Source: an uncultured bacterium (GTDB lineage: Bacteria; Cyanobacteriota; Vampirovibrionia; Gastranaerophilales; Gastranaerophilaceae). From it: 6,197 nt of DNA. Numbering within the stretch: the stretch's first letter is position 1; each line of letters begins with the position of its first letter. The stretch is taken from NCBI GenBank assembly GCA_947169755.1, contig CAMVQX010000091.1:1-6197 (forward strand), given 5' to 3'. The position numbers and the translations under genes are program-made. The notes below the pieces were generated by a model, which had not been told where the DNA came from, made no database searches, and was given only the letters and a program-made list of their open reading frames with translations. Positions 1 to 5,326 of this stretch are shown piece by piece.

Positions 1-945
1 ATGTCAGGTCCGGCACTCGGAGGTGTTTTAATACATTATTTCGGTTGGCATTCAATGTTTTATCCTGCATTTATTATCGGAATTTTTGGATGTTATTTTG
101 CGTTTAAACTTCTTCCACATTCAAAAAATCAGGATTTAAAGAATTTTAAGTTTGATTATAAAGGTTTTATATATTTTACGATATGCTTGTTTGCATTGCT
201 TCTTGCAATTTCCGAAGGGCATGAATGGGGATGGAAATCTGTAAAGATAATTACTTTGGGCGTAATTACATTGATATTTGGCGGCTTATTTTATTTTCGG
301 GATCACAAGATAAATTATCCGCTTATTAATTTTGGTTTGTTTAAAATTCAACCTTTTAGTTTTGGTAATCTTGCGGTTATGACATCATATATGGCAATGT
401 GTACAAATAGTATCCTACTGCCTTTCTTTTTACAAGATATTCAAGGTTATAATCCGTTGATTGCAGGTCTATTGATATTGCCTTATTCTGTTACTCTATC
501 TGTTGCAGCACCAATCAGCGGCAGATTATCCGGTAAATATGGCAGCAGATATTTGACGCTTGCAGGACCATTGGTTTATTGTATTGCATTAACTTTATTT
601 TCCATTTATGACAAGAATGCTCAAATGTGGCAAATTATATTAGCGTCAGGTATTATGGGAATTGGAAACGGACTTTTTCAATCACCTTCCAATAACGCAA
701 TTATGACTTGTGTTGATAAAACGGAACTCGGTATCGCTTCAGGAATTCTTGCTCTTTCGAGAAATATGGGGAATATACTTGGTGTGGCTGTTGCAATTAC
801 ATTATTTGAAACCTTTAGAAATATTTTTGACGATATAAATACTTATGAAACTGCATTTTTATACTCTTATAAAGTAACAATGTGCTTTGGTATTGCTTTT
901 GGGCTAATATGTTTTGGATTTGCATATATTGCATACAAAAAATAG
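1..945 (+). CDS. MFS multidrug transporter, DHA2 (14-TM) type, 5'-truncated
   Basis: This is the C-terminal 314 residues of a major facilitator superfamily inner-membrane transporter, probably a proton-coupled drug or small-molecule exporter of the EmrB/QacA (DHA2) family. The window opens inside antiporter motif C (GPALGG at residues 3-8, then FGWHSMF), which lies in the fifth transmembrane helix of this family, so the ATG at base 1 is an internal Met and roughly 150-200 residues lie upstream. About eight further hydrophobic helices follow (near residues 21-38, 55-71, 81-99, 121-145, 152-172, 184-203, 211-228, 244-268 and 291-311). A motif-A-like loop (GRLSGKYGSR, 174-183) and the family segment GIGNGLFQSPSNNAIM (220-235) support DHA2. 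The substrate cannot be told. The stop TAG (943-945) directly abuts the recR stop on the other strand. Confidence 0.9.
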   Translation: MSGPALGGVLIHYFGWHSMFYPAFIIGIFGCYFAFKLLPHSKNQDLKNFKFDYKGFIYFTICLFALLLAISEGHEWGWKSVKIITLGVITLIFGGLFYFRDHKINYPLINFGLFKIQPFSFGNLAVMTSYMAMCTNSILLPFFLQDIQGYNPLIAGLLILPYSVTLSVAAPISGRLSGKYGSRYLTLAGPLVYCIALTLFSIYDKNAQMWQIILASGIMGIGNGLFQSPSNNAIMTCVDKTELGIASGILALSRNMGNILGVAVAITLFETFRNIFDDINTYETAFLYSYKVTMCFGIAFGLICFGFAYIAYKK

Positions 946-1542
946 CTATAATTCTCTTCTGCCTTCAATTGCTTTTGCTATTGTTATTTCATCAGCATAT
1001 TCCAAATCCGCACCAACAGGCAGACCAAACGCTATTCTTGAAATTTTTATCCCAAAAGGTTTAATTAATTTTGTTAAATATAAACTTGTAGCTTCGCCTT
1101 CAACAGATGGGCTGAGAGCTAATATAATTTCTTTTACTTCATCATTTGTCAGCCTGTTTAGTAGTTCTTTGATTCTGATATCGTCTGCTCCAATACCGTC
1201 CATAGGCGAAATTAGCCCTTGTAAAACGTGATAAAGCCCTTTATATTCATTCGTCTTTTCAACCGCTATTAAATCTTTTGTTTCAGCAACCACGCAAATT
1301 GTGGATTTGTCTCGTTGTGAGGATGAACATATTTCACATGGGCTTGATGCGGAAAGGTTGAAACAAATTTCGCAAGTTTTTGTATTATGTTTTGCATCAA
1401 TCATACTTTGAGCAAATTTTTCCACCTCAGATACAGGCATTCTCAAAAGATAAAATGCCATTCTCTGCGCGGATTTTGGACCAACTGACGGAAATTTTTG
1501 AAAATGTTCTATCAGCGAAGCTATAGATTTAGGGTATATCAT
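946..1542 (-). CDS. recR: Recombination mediator protein RecR
   Basis: RecR is a cytoplasmic DNA-binding protein that, with RecO (and RecF), helps load RecA onto SSB-coated single-stranded DNA during gap repair. The 198 residues match the usual length of about 200. An N-terminal helix-hairpin-helix region (FPSVGPKSAQRMAFYLL, residues 17-33) is followed by a four-cysteine zinc site (C57, C60, C69, C72), a Toprim domain starting at ICVVAETKDLIAVE (82-95) with LSPSVEGEAT (143-152), and the conserved C-terminal GLPVGADLEYAD (173-184). All expected landmarks are present. Its ATG shares one base with the ybaB stop (TAATG), with only a poor GGGA about 11 nt upstream, so translation is probably coupled to ybaB. 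It converges on the transporter with no intergenic base. Confidence 0.97.
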   Translation of the reverse strand: MIYPKSIASLIEHFQKFPSVGPKSAQRMAFYLLRMPVSEVEKFAQSMIDAKHNTKTCEICFNLSASSPCEICSSSQRDKSTICVVAETKDLIAVEKTNEYKGLYHVLQGLISPMDGIGADDIRIKELLNRLTNDEVKEIILALSPSVEGEATSLYLTKLIKPFGIKISRIAFGLPVGADLEYADEITIAKAIEGRREL

Positions 1543-1877
1543 TAGAAATTTAATCCCGGAATATTGATGCCGCCTGTAACAGCTTTCATTTTAGACTCCA
1601 TCTCTTTTGAAGCTCTGTCACTTGCTTGGTTAATAGCTGTTGTAATCAAATCTTCAAGCATTTCGATTGTGTCTGAATCAACTGATGAAGGATTTTCGGA
1701 ATTGATAGCTTCCGCCTTTAATTTGATTGATTTGAATTTACCTTGTCCGTCACAAGTAACCACAACTGCGCCGCCTGCTGATTCTCCTGTAATTTCTGTT
1801 TTAGCAAGTTCTGCTTGAGTATCTTTTAATTTTTGTTGCAAGCTTTGAGCTTGTTTCATCATTTGCATAATATTCAT
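1542..1877 (-). CDS. ybaB: YbaB/EbfC family nucleoid-associated protein
   Basis: This is a small DNA-binding protein of the YbaB/EbfC family, which acts as a homodimer on the nucleoid and is very often encoded next to recR. The 111-residue length is typical. It starts with the family's Met/Gln-rich helix (MNIMQMMKQAQSLQQKL, 1-17). The central beta region GGAVVVTCDGQGKFKSIKL (35-53) and the LEDLITTAINQASDRA segment (74-89) follow, then a Gly/Pro-rich tail (GGINIPGLNF). The start is well supported: TAAGGAG ends 8 nt before the ATG. The classical neighbour dnaX is absent; the upstream gene is a divergent metalloprotease, so ybaB appears to be the first gene of its operon, with its own promoter in the 55-bp gap. 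Its stop overlaps the recR start by one base. Confidence 0.95.
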   Translation of the reverse strand: MNIMQMMKQAQSLQQKLKDTQAELAKTEITGESAGGAVVVTCDGQGKFKSIKLKAEAINSENPSSVDSDTIEMLEDLITTAINQASDRASKEMESKMKAVTGGINIPGLNF

Positions 1878-1885
1878 ATATTTCT

Positions 1886-1892
1886 CTCCTTA
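1886..1892 (-). promoter_or_regulatory. Shine-Dalgarno site of ybaB
   Basis: The minus strand reads TAAGGAG, leaving 8 nt between the GGAG core and the ybaB ATG at 1877. This is close to the ideal anti-16S match and fixes the ybaB start. It contrasts with the divergent gene at 1933, which has no such site. Confidence 0.85.
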
Positions 1893-1916
1893 AAGTCTGT
1901 AAATTTCCCTGATTTT

Positions 1917-1926
1917 ATTATATAAT
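1917..1926. promoter_or_regulatory. Palindromic bidirectional -10 element
   Basis: The ten bases ATTATATAAT form a perfect palindrome, so a consensus TATAAT is read on the plus strand (1921-1926) and on the minus strand (1922 to 1917). On the minus side, initiation would fall near 1910, giving ybaB a leader of about 33 nt that contains its Shine-Dalgarno. On the plus side, initiation would fall near 1932-1934, at the start codon of the metalloprotease gene. The -35 regions are weak on both strands (about 3 of 6 matches on the plus strand at 1897-1903). In AT-rich DNA a chance TATAAT is common, so this is a prediction from position and symmetry. Confidence 0.55.
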
Positions 1927-1932
1927 AAAAAT

Positions 1933-2706
1933 ATGCAAAAGTATACTTATGTTGCGGAATCTTTAAAGAACGGCAAAATAATGCGTTGGACCTTTATGCC
2001 GCTAAACGTTTATATTGCGCCAATGAAGTTTTATGCAAAGCAGGGCGAGGATATGAAATATCGTGCTATGGTTAAACGCGCTTTGAATGAATGGCAAACT
2101 GCAACTAAAGGAAAAATTGCATTCAGAATTGTAAACAACCTTTTGGAATCAAATGTAAATGTTGATTGGAAAAGAGTAGAAAGAAAAGCTTTAGGACATT
2201 GTTATTTTACATATGATGGTTCAAACAGATTGTATGGAGCAGAAGTTGCAATTGGCTTGACTGAAGGACTTGTACACGCCGATTATATGGACGAAGATGA
2301 AGTATACCACACAATATTACATGAGATTGGTCATGCTGTAGGGCTGGGACACAGTCATAATCCTGCTGATATTATGTATACCCCCCATCAAAAGGGTGTT
2401 AATTCAATTTCAAAAGGTGACAGTTTAACTATAAATTGGCTATACACATTACCGCAAGGCGCTACAACCTCAGAAGTTTCCTCAAAATACGGAATAGGCG
2501 GCAGTAACATTGATGAAATAATCGCAAAATTTATAGATAAAAAATCGCCTACAGAGTTTGAAAAAGTTAAAGCTTCTATAAAAATACCAAAAAGAGATTT
2601 GTTAGAAGAACAAGAAGCTATTGCAAATTTAAGAAAGTATCATATGTCTTTGCAAAATGTTCATATATCTGAAGATATGCGAAAATTTTTCAGAGAAAAG
2701 CGCTAA
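1933..2706 (+). CDS. Matrixin-like zinc metalloprotease (metzincin), no signal peptide
   Basis: This is a predicted zinc-dependent endopeptidase of the metzincin clan, closest to matrixins (peptidase family M10). The zinc site is HEIGHAVGLGH (residues 130-140): ligands H130, H134 and H140, catalytic base E131. Eight residues after the third His comes the Met-turn (ADIMYTP, M148), the same H-to-Met spacing as in matrix metalloproteases. Earlier segments fit the catalytic fold (RWTFMPLNVYIAP, 18-30; ALNEWQ, 50-55; IAFRI, 62-66). Residues 175-257 are a hydrophilic, probably helical tail that I cannot assign. No signal peptide or cysteine-switch propeptide is visible, and an in-frame TAA at 1900-1902 with no ATG after it prevents adding one. 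No Shine-Dalgarno precedes the ATG; Met17 (1981) is an alternative start without a better site. Substrate unknown. Confidence 0.88.
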   Translation: MQKYTYVAESLKNGKIMRWTFMPLNVYIAPMKFYAKQGEDMKYRAMVKRALNEWQTATKGKIAFRIVNNLLESNVNVDWKRVERKALGHCYFTYDGSNRLYGAEVAIGLTEGLVHADYMDEDEVYHTILHEIGHAVGLGHSHNPADIMYTPHQKGVNSISKGDSLTINWLYTLPQGATTSEVSSKYGIGGSNIDEIIAKFIDKKSPTEFEKVKASIKIPKRDLLEEQEAIANLRKYHMSLQNVHISEDMRKFFREKR

Positions 2707-3419
2707 CCTTCTATTTTGTAGTCTATATTGTATTTTTTTAATAATTTATTATAAAAATCTTTATTTTTAAACACATCACTTCGAGTTAAACTCATTTTAG
2801 TAGGACTTCGCATAAGTTGTTTCAATTCATCTGTAGTTTTGCATGCTAATGATTCATTTACATAATCTGCAATCAGCTGATTTGCTAATCTTGCTTTTAA
2901 ATCGTTACTATATTGATTTGATAGAATAAATTTGGCATCTTCTGAAAATTTTTTAAATCTGTAATCTTTATTAGAAGCTAAATGACGAAGATTTCTCACC
3001 ATATTATCTGTCCATACATCACAAGGCCTAAAACCAAATCGAATGTGAAACGGAATAGCAGGTGCTGAAGCTGACAATTCAATTAAATCAACATTATTTT
3101 TTAACATCTCAATTATATTATTCAAATGGAGACAAGTGCCAATCCCAATATCACGTTCAAAAGAATCGGTATGCATAGATTCAATATACATATAATTTTT
3201 GTTTATACTGTATTGAGAATATCCAATCCAGTCAAAATTACGATGATCAGCTGTTACTATTGTTTCAAACATATTATTTACAGGCTCAAACCGCGCAGCC
3301 AAATTTAGTTTTTTAGAATCTCTTGAAATTGCAGTATAAGGTTCTAGCAAACGTACATTATTATGTTTAAAAGTTTTTAATCCTAAAAATGATGGTTGAA
3401 AATTTACATTCATATTCAT
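2703..3419 (-). CDS. GNAT-family N-acetyltransferase with unassigned C-terminal region
   Basis: This 238-residue protein is probably an acetyl-CoA-dependent N-acetyltransferase of the GNAT fold. The strand MYIESMHTD (77-85) runs into RDIGIG (89-94), an exact R/Q-x-x-G-x-G pyrophosphate-binding loop, followed by helix 95-108. Then ELSASAPAIPFHIRFGFRP (114-132) resembles GNAT motif B, where a strand and helix end in a Tyr/Phe-x-x-x-GF signature. Residues 150-238 are Lys/Asn-rich, probably helical, and match nothing I recognise. The Asn/Phe-rich start (NVNFQPSFLG) is low-complexity and not a signal peptide. The substrate cannot be inferred. No Shine-Dalgarno precedes either ATG (3417-3419 or in-frame 3411-3413), so the start is uncertain by two codons. 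The stop TAG overlaps the protease stop: the four bases 2703-2706 serve both genes. Confidence 0.75.
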   Translation of the reverse strand: MNMNVNFQPSFLGLKTFKHNNVRLLEPYTAISRDSKKLNLAARFEPVNNMFETIVTADHRNFDWIGYSQYSINKNYMYIESMHTDSFERDIGIGTCLHLNNIIEMLKNNVDLIELSASAPAIPFHIRFGFRPCDVWTDNMVRNLRHLASNKDYRFKKFSEDAKFILSNQYSNDLKARLANQLIADYVNESLACKTTDELKQLMRSPTKMSLTRSDVFKNKDFYNKLLKKYNIDYKIEG

Positions 3420-3431
3420 TTAATACACGTA

Positions 3432-3437
3432 AATATA
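3432..3437 (-). promoter_or_regulatory. Possible -10 of the acetyltransferase gene
   Basis: The minus strand reads TATATT here, 12 nt before the ATG at 3419. Initiation would fall near 3425, leaving a leader of only about 6 nt with no Shine-Dalgarno. There is no recognisable -35, and the region is almost all A and T, so support is weak. Confidence 0.25.
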
Positions 3438-3442
3438 AAAAA

Positions 3443-3470
3443 TTGCTATTAATTTTTTTTAGTTTATAAT
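3443..3470 (+). promoter_or_regulatory. Predicted sigma-70-type promoter of the accD-accA-prmA operon
   Basis: TTGCTA (3443-3448, 4 of 6 matches to TTGACA) and a consensus TATAAT (3465-3470) are separated by 16 nt. The spacer carries a run of eight T. Initiation would fall near 3476-3477, giving a short leader of about 18 nt that still contains the accD ribosome-binding site. No operator or riboswitch is visible in so short a leader. Confidence 0.6.
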
Positions 3471-3481
3471 AATTTTGTAAT

Positions 3482-3486
3482 AGGGA
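3482..3486 (+). promoter_or_regulatory. Shine-Dalgarno site of accD
   Basis: AGGGA lies 8 nt before the ATG at 3495. It is a moderate match that agrees with the usual accD N-terminus, in which a short basic stretch precedes the zinc finger. Confidence 0.6.
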
Positions 3487-3494
3487 TATAAATT

Positions 3495-4373
3495 ATGACA
3501 GTTCAAGATTGGTTTGAAAAAAGAAAACAGGCTCAAATTCAGCGACGTGAACTTGAAGGCAGAGTTGAGACTGATATGGACCCCGATTTATGGGTAAAGT
3601 GTGTTCACTGTGATGCACAGTTGTTAAAAGAAGATTTGGAAAAAAATGACATGGTATGTCCTGTTTGTGACTATCATTTCAGAATATGTGCGAAAAAGCG
3701 CATTAAGCAACTTTTTGACGAAAATTCGTTTGAGGAGTTATTTACTGATATAAAACCAACCGATCCGTTGGATTTTGCAGATACAGAAACTTATAAATCA
3801 AGATTAGAGAAAGCTCAAAAGAAAACTAACCTTGATGAAGCTGTAGTAACAGGAGTTGCTACAATTGAAGGGAACAAAGTTGCATCTGCTATTATGGATT
3901 TTGATTTTATGGGCGGTTCTATGGGGAGTGTTGTTGGAGAAAAAGTTACACGCCTGATAGAATACGCAATAGAAAAAAGACTTCCTGTTTTAGCTATAAC
4001 TTCATCAGGCGGTGCAAGAATGCAAGAAAGTGCACTAAGCTTGATGCAAATGGCAAAAACAGCGTGTGCGGTTTCAAAGCTTGATGATGAAAAACTTTTA
4101 TATATCAACTTGTTAACTGAGCCTACATTTGGCGGCGTTACTGCAAGCTTTGGTATGTTAGGTGATATTATTATTGCTGAACAGGGTGCAAGAATTGGTT
4201 TTGCCGGACGTAGAGTTATAGAACAAACAATAAGACAAAAACTTCCGTCGGACTTTCAAACTGCTGAATATCTGTTAAAATACGGTCAGGTTGATATTGT
4301 ATCTCCAAGAAAAGAATTACGCTCAACTCTTGCAAAGATTTTGGAAGCTCATTCTTCTAAGGAGGCTGTATAA
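3495..4373 (+). CDS. accD: Acetyl-CoA carboxylase carboxyltransferase subunit beta
   Basis: AccD is the beta subunit of the carboxyltransferase half of acetyl-CoA carboxylase. With AccA it transfers the carboxyl group from biotin on AccB to acetyl-CoA, giving malonyl-CoA, the first committed step of fatty acid synthesis, in the cytoplasm. The 292 residues are of normal length. The N-terminal zinc finger is complete (C36, C39, C55, C58). The crotonase-type fold shows DFDFMGGSMGSVVGEK (135-150), the oxyanion-hole segment SSGGARMQES (170-179), PTFGGVTASF (210-219) and IGFAGRRVIEQT (234-245). The wording, notably KPTDPLDF (87-94), is close to cyanobacterial AccD. It is first in the operon and overlaps accA by one base (TAATG); the biotin carrier and carboxylase genes (accB, accC) are not in this window. 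Confidence 0.97.
   Translation: MTVQDWFEKRKQAQIQRRELEGRVETDMDPDLWVKCVHCDAQLLKEDLEKNDMVCPVCDYHFRICAKKRIKQLFDENSFEELFTDIKPTDPLDFADTETYKSRLEKAQKKTNLDEAVVTGVATIEGNKVASAIMDFDFMGGSMGSVVGEKVTRLIEYAIEKRLPVLAITSSGGARMQESALSLMQMAKTACAVSKLDDEKLLYINLLTEPTFGGVTASFGMLGDIIIAEQGARIGFAGRRVIEQTIRQKLPSDFQTAEYLLKYGQVDIVSPRKELRSTLAKILEAHSSKEAV
4359..4365 (+). promoter_or_regulatory. Shine-Dalgarno site of accA, inside accD
   Basis: AAGGAGG lies 7 nt before the accA ATG (4373) and is embedded in the last codons of accD. It is the strongest ribosome-binding site in the window. Together with the TAATG junction it would allow both re-initiation and independent loading of accA, suiting equal output of two subunits that assemble one-to-one. 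Confidence 0.85.
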
Positions 4374-5326
4374 TGGCTGCAGTATTAGATTTTGAAAAAC
4401 CCATAATGGAAATTCAAGAAAAAATTGAAGAACTAAAAAAAATAAGTTTGGAGTCAGGTATGGATTTAGACAAAGAAATTGAAACTTTTGAACAACAGGC
4501 TGAAGACTACAAAAAAGAACTTTATTCTAATTTGAAGCCCGCTCAAAAATTACAAATTGCAAGACATTCGGAAAGACCAAACTTTTTGGATTATGTTAAC
4601 AGAATTTGTGAAGATTTCGTTGAATTTCATGGTGACAGAGAAGGTATGGATGATCGTGCAGTCATAGGAGGTATTGCAAAAATTGACGGTAGGCCTGTCA
4701 TGATTATCGGAACAATGAAGGGAAAATCAACAAAAGAAAACTTGGAGTATAATTTTGGAATGCCTCAACCGCAAGGTTACAGAAAGGCGCTGAGATTATT
4801 TAAACACGCAAACAAATTCGGTTTGCCAATTATCACATTAATTGACACACCTGGTGCGTACCCCGGAATTAGTGCAGAAGAAACAAATCAAGGCGGGGCA
4901 ATTGCTGTTAACTTGCGTGATATGGCAAAATTGGAAGTTCCGGTTATTGCCGTTATAACAGGTGAAGGCTGTTCCGGAGGTGCTTTGGGACTTGCTGTTG
5001 CGAATAAAGTATTTTTGATGGAACACGCGTATTATACTGTTATTTCACCTGAAGGTTGTGCTTCAATTTTGTGGCGTGATGCAACAAAATCAAATGAAGC
5101 TGCTGCAGCACTAAAAATTACTGCTGATGATTTATTGAATTTTGGTATAATTGACGGAAAAATTCTGGAACCTACAGGCGGTGCTCATAAAGATTATGAT
5201 GAAATTTCAGCTAATCTTAAAAAAACTATACTTGATAGCTTAAATGAATTATCAAATCTTTCAGGCGCTGAGTTGAAATCTTCAAGATATGAAAAATTCA
5301 GAAAAATGGGAGTGTTTTTACAATAA
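4373..5326 (+). CDS. accA: Acetyl-CoA carboxylase carboxyltransferase subunit alpha
   Basis: AccA is the alpha subunit that pairs with AccD in an alpha2-beta2 carboxyltransferase and contributes carboxybiotin binding. The 317 residues match the family length. An N-terminal helical region (about 1-65, beginning LDFEKP at 5-10 as in cyanobacterial AccA) precedes RPNFLDYV (68-75) and EFHGDR (84-89). The core shows NFGMPQPQGYRKA (127-139), IDTPGAYPG (157-165), the oxyanion loop GEGCSGGALG (197-206) and SPEGCASILWRDA (225-237). The C-terminal segment (RYEKFRKMG, 305-313) is also typical. No key residue looks missing. Start choice is firm because of the Shine-Dalgarno seven bases upstream. The stop overlaps the prmA start by one base. 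Confidence 0.97.
   Translation: MAAVLDFEKPIMEIQEKIEELKKISLESGMDLDKEIETFEQQAEDYKKELYSNLKPAQKLQIARHSERPNFLDYVNRICEDFVEFHGDREGMDDRAVIGGIAKIDGRPVMIIGTMKGKSTKENLEYNFGMPQPQGYRKALRLFKHANKFGLPIITLIDTPGAYPGISAEETNQGGAIAVNLRDMAKLEVPVIAVITGEGCSGGALGLAVANKVFLMEHAYYTVISPEGCASILWRDATKSNEAAAALKITADDLLNFGIIDGKILEPTGGAHKDYDEISANLKKTILDSLNELSNLSGAELKSSRYEKFRKMGVFLQ

Noticed and set aside
1..3. ATG at the first base as the transporter start
   Set aside because: The protein would begin inside antiporter motif C of a 14-TM transporter and lack the first helices, so the Met is internal and the gene is cut by the window edge.
941..982. Inverted pair AATAGC (941-946) and GCTATT (977-982) near the transporter and recR stops
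   Set aside because: Six-base arms with a 30-nt loop and no adjacent U-run do not make an intrinsic terminator.
914..1231. 105-residue open frame on the plus strand across the transporter end and recR
   Set aside because: Mostly antisense to the RecR Toprim domain; Ser-rich composition typical of shadow frames.
1564..1818. 84-residue open frame on the plus strand
   Set aside because: Entirely antisense to ybaB, which has a clear family match, promoter and ribosome-binding site.
2735..2757. Inverted repeat TTTTTAATAAT / ATTATAAAAA as a terminator for the convergent genes
   Set aside because: The stem is all A-T with a bulge, lies inside the acetyltransferase coding sequence, and is expected by chance in such AT-rich DNA.
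1933..3419. Protease plus acetyltransferase as a toxin-antitoxin or defence module
   Set aside because: The genes are convergent rather than co-transcribed, neither resembles a known toxin or immune effector, and there is no regulator, nuclease or membrane partner nearby. Adjacency alone is not evidence.
3815..4108. 97-residue open frame on the minus strand
   Set aside because: Lies wholly opposite the conserved core of accD and has no family signature.
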